From assembly GCF_001037495.1 (NCBI RefSeq), contig NZ_KQ089822.1, positions 2,405,403 to 2,469,402 of the forward strand: a DNA stretch of 64,000 bases, given 5' to 3'. The stretch is from Citrobacter sp. MGH106. Its GTDB lineage: Bacteria > Pseudomonadota > Gammaproteobacteria > Enterobacterales > Enterobacteriaceae. The position numbers and the translations under genes are program-made. Shown in pieces: positions 10,635 to 18,774 of the stretch. The notes beneath the pieces are model-generated. The model searched no databases, was not told the DNA's origin, and was given only the letters and a program-made list of their open reading frames with translations. The first letter of the stretch is position 1. Each line of letters opens with the position of its first letter.

Positions 10635-10674
10635 TAAAAAACCCTTAAGGCTGCTGGTTAGCAGGCTTAAGGGT
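10635..10674 (-). terminator. strong rho-independent terminator, minus strand
   Basis: Arms at 10641-10649 and 10666-10674 (ACCCTTAAG/CTTAAGGGT) enclose a second perfect stem CTGCT/AGCAG with a 4-base loop. A run of A on the plus strand gives a U tract on the minus strand. It could end the lysR transcript (stop at 10818) or a separate small RNA. Confidence 0.88.
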
Positions 10675-10715
10675 TCCGGCCCCATCCGGCGCTTATCTCC
10701 GGCACTCACGATGGC
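10635..10715 (-). ncRNA. candidate small RNA (RydB position)
   Basis: In E. coli the small RNA gene rydB lies between sufA and ydiH. Here the same neighbourhood carries a minus-strand terminator typical of Hfq-type small RNAs, with no ORF in the preceding 140 bases. I cannot recall the RydB sequence well enough to confirm identity, and the 5' end is a guess. The alternative is that this is simply the 3' UTR of the upstream lysR gene. Confidence 0.4.
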
Positions 10716-10817
10716 TTAGCTCTTGAAGGGGCGTTAGGAATAGTCTCATATCCCGGTGAGCCATTTTTAACACAAACTGCGATTCGCCTGTTTTATAATC
10801 TGGCTCACTTCACATTT

Positions 10818-11693
10818 TTAATTTTGTGTCTGATTGAGGGCATCCAGCAACAGACGCAGCCCTGCAGGCTGATGCTCACGCGAAAGGTATAATCCGTAAA
10901 TCGGCAAGCGTCTCGGCTGCAACTGTGGCAGTAGTCGCACCAATTGTCCCTGCGCCAGGCCTTCTCTCGCCTCCTGCTCTGGTACCAGCGCGATCCCCAT
11001 TCCCGCCAGCGCCGACTCGCATAAAAGCGAAGAGATACCCGCGCTCAAATTCCCTTTTATTGCCACCGAGACAACCTCGGCGTTCTCATTCTGAAAATGC
11101 CATGATTTTCCGGCAAATCCGCTGTAGTAGAGGCAATTATGTTGTGCGAGTTCTGCAACCGTGTGGGGAGTGCCATGCAGACGAAGATAATCAGCAGAGG
11201 CACATAGCACCGACTCACAGTCTCCTAACCGACGGGCGATGCTTCCTGGCTCGGGATTGTCCGTGATACGGATCGCCACATCAATACGTTCCCCCACAAG
11301 GCTAACCGGTTGATTATTAATTTCAACCTCAATACGGAGTTCAGGATAACGCGCCAGAAAAGCGGGCAGCACCGGGGCAAGAATATGCATAGCGGTGAAA
11401 TGTGCGCAGGCCACCCGTAACGTTCCGGAAGGAACTTCGGTCGCACTGGCGGCACCAATATCCAGCGACAATTGCGCCAGCGAGCGGGTTTTCACCAACG
11501 CCTCCTCACCGGCAGGCGTGATCGTTAACCGACGAGATGAACGGTGGATCAACCGTGCACCGGCCCATTTCTCCATCTCATCGAGATAGCGACTGACCAT
11601 CGGTCTGGAAAGACCCAGCGCTCGCGCGGCGGCACTCAGACTGCCCAAATCACAAATATGATTAAATACTGTTGCCGCCATGACTCTGTCCAT
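10818..11693 (-). CDS. LysR-family transcriptional regulator
   Basis: This 291-residue protein has an N-terminal winged helix-turn-helix (GSLSAAARALGLSRPMVSRY, about residues 17-36) followed by a periplasmic-binding-like effector domain from about residue 90. It is divergently arranged with the MBL-fold gene, 124 bases apart, so it most likely controls that gene and itself. The effector is unknown. The pair interrupts the sufA-ydiH junction known from E. coli, which suggests an accessory insertion or a loss in E. coli. Base composition does not look foreign by eye. Confidence 0.9.
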   Translation of the reverse strand: MDRVMAATVFNHICDLGSLSAAARALGLSRPMVSRYLDEMEKWAGARLIHRSSRRLTITPAGEEALVKTRSLAQLSLDIGAASATEVPSGTLRVACAHFTAMHILAPVLPAFLARYPELRIEVEINNQPVSLVGERIDVAIRITDNPEPGSIARRLGDCESVLCASADYLRLHGTPHTVAELAQHNCLYYSGFAGKSWHFQNENAEVVSVAIKGNLSAGISSLLCESALAGMGIALVPEQEAREGLAQGQLVRLLPQLQPRRLPIYGLYLSREHQPAGLRLLLDALNQTQN

Positions 11694-11817
11694 CGCATCC
11701 CATCCGATCGTTTTATGAAACTCAGCATGTCCTGATAGAGGAATTCTAACAGATCCGAATTTCCTTAAAATAAGAGACGTGCAAAAGACAATTTCATCTG
11801 CAAAAGGTTATTCCATT

Positions 11818-12669
11818 ATGAAAGTTAAAAACCTGGCCCTGCTGTTGCCACTGTTCGCCTCCCCGGTATTTGCTGCCCCACTCCAGCTTGATGTTTACAA
11901 CCCGCAGGAAAAAGCTATTTTCCCTGTCTCCTCAACGCTGGTGTCTGGTCCGAAAGAGGCCATTTTGTTTGATGCGCAATTCAGCACCAAAGATGGCGAA
12001 AAGCTGGTGCAGATGATCCACGCCAGCGGAAAAAAACTCAAAGCTATCGTAATTACCTCCGGCGATCCGGATTTCTATTTTGGCCTTGAACCGATTGTAA
12101 AAGCGTTCCCTGACGTAAAAATACTGGCAACGCCTCACGTGGTGGATCATATTCGCGCCACTAAAGAGGCCAAACTGCAATTCTGGGGCCCCCAGATGAA
12201 AGACGGTGCGCCAGCGTCTCTCACCGTACCGCAAGCCACAACACAAACGCGTTTTACCGTTGATGGTGAAACCCTGGAACTCCGCCATCCTGATGATTAT
12301 GCCGCTTACGTCTGGATCCCAACCAATCGCGCAATCCTCGGTGGAACCGGTGTAGCTTCTGGTATTCATGTCTGGACGGCGGATACTCAGTCCTCTGAAC
12401 AACGTGCGCAATGGCGTAATGTACTCAGTGAAATGCAGGCTTTGCAGCCAACTCAGGTCATTCCAGGCCATTACATTGGCGAACTGCCGGCGGGCGATAA
12501 AGCGATTCGCTTCACCCAGGATTACTTACAGTCGTTTGAACAGGCACTTGGAGCTAAAAAAGGCTCAGACTACGTGATTAAAACGATGACTGCCGCCTGG
12601 CCCGGCCTTGCGGATGCCAGCTCTCTGGAATTGAGTGCGAAAGTAAATACAGGTGAGATGAAGTGGTAA
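11818..12669 (+). CDS. periplasmic MBL-fold protein with altered metal motif
   Basis: The protein is 283 residues from the ATG at 11818, which gives a clean signal peptide (MKVKNLALLLPLF..FAAP); a GTG 13 codons upstream would spoil it. The fold is metallo-beta-lactamase-like, with LFDAQFS, the position of the HxHxDH motif, and the later PGHYIGE. The HxHxDH motif itself reads TSGDPDFYFG here, so the two first histidines and the final histidine are absent. Catalysis by a normal dinuclear zinc centre is therefore doubtful. The substrate is unknown; the divergent LysR gene is the likely regulator. Confidence 0.8.
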   Translation: MKVKNLALLLPLFASPVFAAPLQLDVYNPQEKAIFPVSSTLVSGPKEAILFDAQFSTKDGEKLVQMIHASGKKLKAIVITSGDPDFYFGLEPIVKAFPDVKILATPHVVDHIRATKEAKLQFWGPQMKDGAPASLTVPQATTQTRFTVDGETLELRHPDDYAAYVWIPTNRAILGGTGVASGIHVWTADTQSSEQRAQWRNVLSEMQALQPTQVIPGHYIGELPAGDKAIRFTQDYLQSFEQALGAKKGSDYVIKTMTAAWPGLADASSLELSAKVNTGEMKW

Positions 12670-12689
12670 ACAAGATTTAACGCAAAAAA

Positions 12690-12717
12690 TAACCCCGAAC
12701 AGGTGTCGGGGTTTTAT
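12690..12717 (+). terminator. terminator of the MBL-fold gene
   Basis: The hairpin AACCCCGA-loop-TCGGGGTT (12691-12712) is followed by TTTA and preceded by AAAAAAT. It lies 20 bases after the stop codon. Confidence 0.85.
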
Positions 12718-12736
12718 CACGATTAGCATACTGGAA

Positions 12737-12925
12737 TCAATGAACGCCCAGGCGCCAGGCAAAATAGATCTCTTCTTTCAGTTCAGTCGAAGAGAGCGTC
12801 AGTAAATCGGCAAACTCCAGCTCCAGTTGTTTCAGTCTTTTCAAATACTGAGCCGGTGAAAGATCGGTTTTATCACGACGTAAAAATTCTATTGCCAGTA
12901 GGGCCGGGTCTAATTGGGTAGACAT
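12737..12925 (-). CDS. ydiH: small conserved protein YdiH
   Basis: This 62-residue protein begins MSTQLDPALL and ends YFAWRLGVH, almost identical to E. coli YdiH. A longer frame opens at 13039 but overlaps menI and has no support. No function is known. The sequence is rich in charged and Leu residues and looks helical, with no membrane segment or signal peptide. It is separated from menI by 77 bases. Confidence 0.9.
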   Translation of the reverse strand: MSTQLDPALLAIEFLRRDKTDLSPAQYLKRLKQLELEFADLLTLSSTELKEEIYFAWRLGVH

Positions 12926-13002
12926 ATCATCCTCGCTTGTGTTCAAAACCTGCACAGTATAGCACCTTCCTCTGCACACATTATGACCAAAAGCAAAATG
13001 CG

Positions 13003-13413
13003 TCACAGTATCGCTGTCGTCAGACGCGAAGTGCAGCACAATCTCCCCTGTTCATCGAAGATTTCGATTTGCCAGACCTGGTGACGAGAACCGGTATGCA
13101 GAGCGCTACAAACGCCTCTGACGCGTCCTTCACGCGCAGAACGAATGTGGTTGGCGTTTACTTCCAGTCCCACCACTTTTTGATCACCCTGAGTGCAAAG
13201 ATATCCGGCGACCGATCCAATACTCTCAGCCAGCACCACGGAGGCTCCTCCATGTAACAGGCCAAATGGTTGTTTCGTGCGATGATCCACCGGCATTGTC
13301 GCTTCCAGAGTATCGTCACCGATATGCACAAAACGAATATCAAGCAACCCAACCATGTTCCCCTCACCCATGGCATTCAGGGCCTCGAGTGTGACTTCAC
13401 GTTTCCAGATCAT
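13003..13413 (-). CDS. menI: 1,4-dihydroxy-2-naphthoyl-CoA hydrolase MenI
   Basis: This hotdog-fold thioesterase hydrolyses DHNA-CoA in menaquinone biosynthesis. The 136-residue length equals E. coli MenI (YdiI). The active-site helix LLHGGASVVLAESIGS carries the catalytic Glu (Glu63 by family numbering). Its start overlaps the ydiJ stop by 4 bases, so the two genes are probably co-translated. Confidence 0.96.
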   Translation of the reverse strand: MIWKREVTLEALNAMGEGNMVGLLDIRFVHIGDDTLEATMPVDHRTKQPFGLLHGGASVVLAESIGSVAGYLCTQGDQKVVGLEVNANHIRSAREGRVRGVCSALHTGSRHQVWQIEIFDEQGRLCCTSRLTTAIL

Positions 13414-16400
13414 CCTATAATCTCCAGCAGTGCCTGTAATGGATGGCGAACGCCCGTGCCTTCAACGCGTTTAACCTGGCTGCGGCAAGAATATCCTGCG
13501 GCCAGACAACGGTTACGCGGCAATCGCTGCATTGCCTGGTGCCATGATAGCTCATAGATCCCCAGTGAGTTCTGGTGATTCTTCACTTCGTGACCATACG
13601 TCCCCGCCATCCCACAACAACCTACGCTGACATTTTCCAGTTTTGCCCCAAATCGGGCAAAAATGGCCGCCCACTGTGCAGGTGAGCCGGGTAAAGCCGT
13701 CACTTCGGTGCAATGTCCAAAGAAGTACCACGGTTCACCGCCGAAGGCAGTCGGTTGCTGCGATTCAAGAACAGTCGACAGCCATTCGTTAACCAACTGT
13801 ACATGGAAATCACCCCGCTGCTCGCCCAGTGCCAGTTTGTACTCGTCGCGATAGCACAGCACCAACGCCGGATCGACGCCAACCATCGGGATTTTCAGCT
13901 TCGCCACACGATTAAGGAATTCGGATGTCTTTTTCGCGGTTTTAGCAAAACGGTTTAAAAAGCCCTTAATATGCTGCGCTTTGCCATTGGGCGAGAACGG
14001 CAGCAGTACCGGCTGTAACCCTAGTTTTTCCACCAGGCGGATGAAATCCGCCACCACCTGCGCATCGTAGTAGCTGGTAAACGGATCCTGCACCACCAGT
14101 ACCGTGCGAGCCTTCTGTTCCGGACTCAATACCTCAAGCTGCTCCAGCGTCATGTTGGCGGAACGGTGTCCTACCAGTTGGCGTTGTAACGACGGAGCTG
14201 ACAGCAATGGTAAATCCACCATACCGATATGCTTTTTAGCCAGATTGCGCACCAGCGGTTGGTTGATGAAAAAGTTAAATGTTTTCGGAGCGCGAGCCAT
14301 TAACGGCGCATAGCTTTCGACGGTCGCCACCATATGATCGCGTAGCGGGCGCAGATAGCGCGTGTGGTACAACTGCAGGAAGCGCGAACGGAATTCCGGT
14401 ACGTCAATTTTAATCGGACACTGCGTGGAACATGCCTTGCAGGCCAGACACCCGGACATCGCCTCTTTCACTTCATGTGAGAAATCATACTCGCCCTTGC
14501 GCGCATGCCAGCTGTTGCGGGTTCGGGCAATCAGGGTACGCAAACTGGCACGTTTCTCCGGTAACTCTTTTTCCAGCTTAACAGGATCGATCCCGCGATC
14601 GGCCAGCAGACGCAGCCATTCACGTACCAGCGTTGCCCGCCCTTTTGGCGAGTGAATACGGTTGAGGCTGATTTTCATCGACGGGCACATTGGGCTTTTC
14701 GCATCAAAGTTAAAACATAACCCGTTGCCATTACACTCCATTGCTCCACGCCATTCCTGCCTTACGGCCAGCGGGATCTGGCGGTCATAAGTGCCGCGTT
14801 TAACCGCATCCACTTTCATCATCGGGGCATCAACGCCCTCTGGTGGACAGATTTTGCCAGGATTCAGACGGTTTTGCGGGTCAAACACCGCCTTCACTTT
14901 GCGCAGTTCGCTATACAGTTCATCACCGAAAAACGCCGGGCTGTATTCTGCCCGGAACCCTTTTCCGTGCTCACCCCACAGCAGACCGCCGTATTTTGCC
15001 GTCAGTGCCACTACATCATCAGAGATGCGTTTCATCAGCACTTCCTGCTGCGGATCACACATATCCAGCGCCGGTCTGACGTGCAGTACACCCGCATCCA
15101 CGTGACCAAACATGCCATAGCTCAGGCCATGGCTGTCGAGTAATGCGCGGAACTCGGCAATATAATCAGCCAAATGTTCTGGCGGTACGCAGGTATCCTC
15201 CGCAAACGGAATCGGTTTTGCGGAGCCTTTTGCATTACCCAGCAGACCAACCGCTTTTTTTCGCATCGCGTAAATACGCTCAACACCTGCCAGTTCGGTA
15301 CACAACTGCCAGCCAATCACGCCGGCCTCCTGGCGGGCGATTAACCCGTCAAGGCGCTCGCAAAGGGCACTAACCTGCGTATCAATCAAAGCTTCGTCGT
15401 CACCCGCAAACTCCACGATGTTCAGACCCAGCATATCTTTATTCGGTACATCGGTAATCAGTTCACTAACGGAGTGCCAGACAATGTCTTCACGCGCCAG
15501 ATTAAGAACTTTGGAGTCGACGGTTTCCACCGACAACGCACGCGCTTCAACCATCACTGGCGCATTACGCAGCGCCGAATCAAAAGAGTCGTATTTGACG
15601 TTTACCAGGCGTCGAACTTTCGGCAACGGCGTGATATCCAGGCGGGCTTCGGTGATAAACGCCAGCGTGCCTTCAGAGCCGGTGAGGATGCGGGTTAAAT
15701 CAAACTCGGTCATCTCGTCGTTAAAAACGTGCCGCAGATCGTAGCCGGTTAAAAAGCGATTGAGCTTAGGGAATTTATCGATGATCAACTGGCGCTTTTC
15801 GCGACAGCGCTGGTATACCGTCTTATAGATGCGACCAATGGAGGTATTCGTGTTGCCGAGCATTTCAGCAAGTTCAACCGGCATGGGTTGGGTATCAAGA
15901 ATGTCGCCGCCCATTAGCACCGCACGTACACCCAGTACGTGATCGGAGGTCTTACCGTAAACCAGCGACCCTTGCCCGGACGCATCGGTGTTGATCATCC
16001 CGCCAAGCGTCGCCCGGTTACTGGTGGACAATTCTGGTGCGAAGAAATAGCCGTAGGGTTTCAGATACTGATTGAGCTGGTCTTTTATCACCCCGGCTTC
16101 CACCCGCACCCACCCCTCTTGCGGATTAATTTCAATAATGCGGCTCATATAGCGGGACATATCGACGATGATGCCCTGATTCAGAGCCTGACCGTTTGTT
16201 CCTGTCCCGCCGCCGCGAGGGGTAAAAATCAACGAGGAAAAAAGAGGTTCAGCCGCCAGGCGGGCGATAAGCGCCACATCTGCCGTCGAACGCGGAAAAA
16301 CCACGGCATCTGGAAGAAGCTGATAGATACTGTTATCCGTCGACATTGTCAGACGATCGGCATAGCTCGTTGCCGTATCGCCCGTGAATCCTTGCTGCTC

Positions 16401-16466
16401 CAGCGCTTGCAAAAAATTGAGCACCAGTTGAACAACACCGGGTGCCTGAGAAATTTGTGGAATCAT
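13410..16466 (-). CDS. ydiJ: FAD/Fe-S 2-hydroxyacid oxidoreductase YdiJ
   Basis: This large 1018-residue protein combines an N-terminal FAD-binding PCMH domain (RGGGTGTNGQAL near residue 85), an FAD-linked oxidase C-terminal domain, and a C-terminal Fe-S/heterodisulfide-reductase-like part with CLACKACSTQCP near residue 680 and a later CCGMAGTYGHE. The domain set is that of D-2-hydroxyglutarate dehydrogenases, and the E. coli homologue has been reported to oxidise D-2-hydroxyglutarate. Electrons probably go to the quinone pool. It heads the ydiJ-menI pair and is divergent from ydiK. Confidence 0.94.
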   Translation of the reverse strand: MIPQISQAPGVVQLVLNFLQALEQQGFTGDTATSYADRLTMSTDNSIYQLLPDAVVFPRSTADVALIARLAAEPLFSSLIFTPRGGGTGTNGQALNQGIIVDMSRYMSRIIEINPQEGWVRVEAGVIKDQLNQYLKPYGYFFAPELSTSNRATLGGMINTDASGQGSLVYGKTSDHVLGVRAVLMGGDILDTQPMPVELAEMLGNTNTSIGRIYKTVYQRCREKRQLIIDKFPKLNRFLTGYDLRHVFNDEMTEFDLTRILTGSEGTLAFITEARLDITPLPKVRRLVNVKYDSFDSALRNAPVMVEARALSVETVDSKVLNLAREDIVWHSVSELITDVPNKDMLGLNIVEFAGDDEALIDTQVSALCERLDGLIARQEAGVIGWQLCTELAGVERIYAMRKKAVGLLGNAKGSAKPIPFAEDTCVPPEHLADYIAEFRALLDSHGLSYGMFGHVDAGVLHVRPALDMCDPQQEVLMKRISDDVVALTAKYGGLLWGEHGKGFRAEYSPAFFGDELYSELRKVKAVFDPQNRLNPGKICPPEGVDAPMMKVDAVKRGTYDRQIPLAVRQEWRGAMECNGNGLCFNFDAKSPMCPSMKISLNRIHSPKGRATLVREWLRLLADRGIDPVKLEKELPEKRASLRTLIARTRNSWHARKGEYDFSHEVKEAMSGCLACKACSTQCPIKIDVPEFRSRFLQLYHTRYLRPLRDHMVATVESYAPLMARAPKTFNFFINQPLVRNLAKKHIGMVDLPLLSAPSLQRQLVGHRSANMTLEQLEVLSPEQKARTVLVVQDPFTSYYDAQVVADFIRLVEKLGLQPVLLPFSPNGKAQHIKGFLNRFAKTAKKTSEFLNRVAKLKIPMVGVDPALVLCYRDEYKLALGEQRGDFHVQLVNEWLSTVLESQQPTAFGGEPWYFFGHCTEVTALPGSPAQWAAIFARFGAKLENVSVGCCGMAGTYGHEVKNHQNSLGIYELSWHQAMQRLPRNRCLAAGYSCRSQVKRVEGTGVRHPLQALLEIIG

Positions 16467-16498
16467 TATAGTGACCCTTTCCTGCGGTCTGTATTGTG

Positions 16499-16514
16499 AA
16501 GTTATCGTTTGCGT
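16499..16514. promoter_or_regulatory. PurR-like operator between ydiJ and ydiK
   Basis: The 16-mer AAGTTATCGTTTGCGT matches the PurR palindrome ACGCAAACGTTTGCGT at 12 of 16 positions, including an intact right half. It lies in the divergent ydiJ/ydiK intergenic region (16467-16677), which holds no other gene. The left half is poor, so this is a candidate only. Confidence 0.4.
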
Positions 16515-16677
16515 GTTGCGTTATTTGTTGTATCACATTTTTTTCTAATACGCCCAACACAATTACAGGCAGAATCGGCCTGTTAAAAACCGCTGAAATT
16601 GCTCATCATTATAGGGTGTGATTTAAGTGTTCACGTCGCGTCAACGGTCTGACGCACAAAAAAGGTGAAAAGTATTT

Positions 16678-17787
16678 ATGGTAAATTTTCGTCAGCCCAG
16701 CAATATCGCGCAAGTGATGCTATCGGTGCTGTTTTTGGCCATCATGATTGTGGCATGTCTGTGGATTGTGCAGCCCTTTATTCTCGGTTTTGCGTGGGCG
16801 GGAACAGTCGTTATTGCAACCTGGCCCATTTTACTACGCATACAGAAACTGTTGTGGGGACGCCGTTCGCTGGCCGTCCTGGTAATGACCCTGCTGTTGG
16901 TTCTTTTGTTTATCATCCCCATCGCGTTATTGGTGAACAGCATCGTTGATGGAAGTGGACCGTTAATCCATGCCGTGACAGCAGGAGATATGACACTGCC
17001 GGACCTTGCATGGCTGAACAGTATTCCGTTGGTTGGCGCAAAAATTTATGCCGCATGGCACAGCCTGCTTGATATGGGCGGTTCGGCCATTATGGCCAAA
17101 GTTCGTCCTTATATTGGCACCACCACCACCTGGTTTGTCGGTCAGGCCGCGCATATTGGTCGCTTTATGATGCATTGTGGCCTGATGTTGTTGTTCAGCG
17201 CCCTGCTGTACTGGCGAGGTGAGCAGGTTGCGTTAGGTATTCGCCATTTCGCGTGCCGTCTGGCATCTAAACGCGGCGATGCTGCCGTCCTGCTGGCTGC
17301 ACAAGCAATCCGTGCGGTAGCGTTGGGCGTTGTTGTTACCGCTCTGGTACAGGCTGTCCTCGGCGGTATTGGTCTGGCGGTGACAGGTGTGCCATACGCG
17401 ACGCTGTTGGCGGTACTGATGATCCTTTCCTGCCTGGTACAGTTGGGTCCCTTACCAGTACTGATCCCGGCCATTATCTGGCTTTACTGGTCGGGTGATT
17501 CAACCTGGGGCACAGTGCTGCTGGTATGGAGCGGCGTGGTGGGTACGCTGGATAACGTTATCCGTCCAATGCTGATTCGTATGGGGGCTGATTTACCGCT
17601 GATCCTCATTCTCTCCGGCGTTATCGGCGGGTTGATTGCCTTCGGCATGATTGGCTTGTTTATCGGCCCGGTTGTACTGGCTGTCTCCTGGCGTCTGTTC
17701 TCAGCCTGGGTGAACGAAGCCCCGGTACCCGGCAACGACCCGGACGAGATCCTCGAAGAGATCGCCGAAATAGAAGATAAAAAATAA
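16678..17787 (+). CDS. ydiK: AI-2E/PerM-family membrane protein YdiK
   Basis: This 369-residue inner-membrane protein has about eight hydrophobic segments and belongs to the AI-2E transporter (PerM, UPF0118) superfamily. The characteristic region LVWSGVVGTLDNVIRPMLI is near residue 280. The C-terminus is acidic and cytoplasmic (DPDEILEEIAEIEDKK). The transported substrate is not established. It is transcribed alone, with a GC-rich hairpin directly after the stop. Confidence 0.93.
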   Translation: MVNFRQPSNIAQVMLSVLFLAIMIVACLWIVQPFILGFAWAGTVVIATWPILLRIQKLLWGRRSLAVLVMTLLLVLLFIIPIALLVNSIVDGSGPLIHAVTAGDMTLPDLAWLNSIPLVGAKIYAAWHSLLDMGGSAIMAKVRPYIGTTTTWFVGQAAHIGRFMMHCGLMLLFSALLYWRGEQVALGIRHFACRLASKRGDAAVLLAAQAIRAVALGVVVTALVQAVLGGIGLAVTGVPYATLLAVLMILSCLVQLGPLPVLIPAIIWLYWSGDSTWGTVLLVWSGVVGTLDNVIRPMLIRMGADLPLILILSGVIGGLIAFGMIGLFIGPVVLAVSWRLFSAWVNEAPVPGNDPDEILEEIAEIEDKK

Positions 17788-17794
17788 CCCCAGC

Positions 17795-17820
17795 TCAGGC
17801 GGCGCCGCCGCCTGATTGTT
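17795..17820 (+). terminator. putative ydiK terminator
   Basis: TCAGGCGGC-GCC-GCCGCCTGA (17795-17815) is a perfect 9-bp stem with a 3-base loop, followed by a short T-rich stretch. The U tract is weak. Confidence 0.6.
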
Positions 17821-17971
17821 TAACATTGCTAATCAATTCCGTATTTCCTGTTATCTGAATTCAACATATTCCGTCTTCACAGACACATTTGCGTCGCAAA
17901 TTCTTCACGGCCTTTAAACTATTGAGATGAATCCGATCGACGTAAAAAACCAGCATGCCTACTATTAGCTC

Positions 17972-18077
17972 AAGGCTTTAGATCAACACATTGATTTATA
18001 AGCATGGAAATCCCCTGAGTGAAACAACGAATTGCTGTGTGTAGTCTTTGCCCATCTCCCACGATGGGCTTTTTTTT
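17972..18077 (+). ncRNA. rprA: RprA small regulatory RNA
   Basis: The 106-base stretch closely matches E. coli RprA, including the 5' hairpin ATCAACACATTGAT, the conserved core GGAAATCCCCTGAGTGAAAC, and the terminator GCCCATCTCCCACGATGGGC followed by at least seven T. The position between ydiK and ydiL is also the E. coli one. RprA is Hfq-dependent, is activated by the Rcs phosphorelay, and stimulates rpoS translation; it also represses csgD. The 5' end was placed by alignment to the remembered E. coli sequence and may be off by a few bases. The remaining 18078-18274 stretch shows no further gene. Confidence 0.95.
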
Positions 18078-18274
18078 ATTCTTCAAACAACACCACCTGA
18101 AGTACAGCTCCTCCTTCAACCACCCGGCCCTTTTATACGCCATCCGGTTGGTTAAATGCGCCCATTCACTCATTATTAACAAATAATATTGCACAAGATA
18201 CTGTGACTCTCTTCAAGCCGAAATATCCACAGTAATGCTATTACTATTCCACCGTCTTTTAAGGTGATGAAATT

Positions 18275-18631
18275 ATGAACGCATTTGAATTGCAGGCATT
18301 CCGGCATGTTTTTGCTATGACGATTGAAGAAAGCGCAACTTATATCGCTGCTGATGGCAACGTTACCGCCTGGCAACAATGGGAAAACGGCGAACACGAA
18401 ATCCCGGAGAACATCTCTCGTCAATGTTCAGAAATGTTAGCAAAACGAAAGTTAAGAATTAACGCGATCATTGAAAAAATAAACAACCGTATCGGTAATA
18501 ACACCATGCGTTTTTTTCCTAACCTCGCCTCTTTTCAGGCGGTTTATAACAGTGAAAATTTTCTCGAATGGAAACTCTATCAATCGACTGCTGTTGAACT
18601 CTATGCGCACGATCTTGAGCGTTTGTGTTAG
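18275..18631 (+). CDS. ydiL: YdiL, DUF1870 helix-turn-helix-like protein
   Basis: This 118-residue protein matches the length and pattern of E. coli YdiL. The N-terminal half (MNAFELQAFRHVFAMTIEES...WEN) is of the Xre-like helix-turn-helix type seen in DUF1870. The C-terminal half has conserved NNRIGNNTMRFFP and ends YAHDLERLC. No target is known. It is close downstream of rprA and upstream of ydiM. An SD-like AAGGTGATG precedes the start. Confidence 0.9.
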   Translation: MNAFELQAFRHVFAMTIEESATYIAADGNVTAWQQWENGEHEIPENISRQCSEMLAKRKLRINAIIEKINNRIGNNTMRFFPNLASFQAVYNSENFLEWKLYQSTAVELYAHDLERLC

Positions 18632-18774
18632 GAGAAAATCTGACCATTATAACTTTGTACTATTAGTAACTGATATAATGCCCACGCTGATGCGAATACG
18701 GCATATTGCTATGGCCTGTACACTCGACTCGAAATACAAAATTTCCATTTAGCCTCTTCGCTGAGTAACACATT

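Noticed and set aside
10860-11270. Possible broken gene opposite the LysR gene
   Set aside because: The plus-strand frames here are shadows; the LysR frame is continuous and full-length.
15939-16499. 186-codon ORF antisense to the start of ydiJ
   Set aside because: Shadow of the ydiJ coding frame with no own signals.
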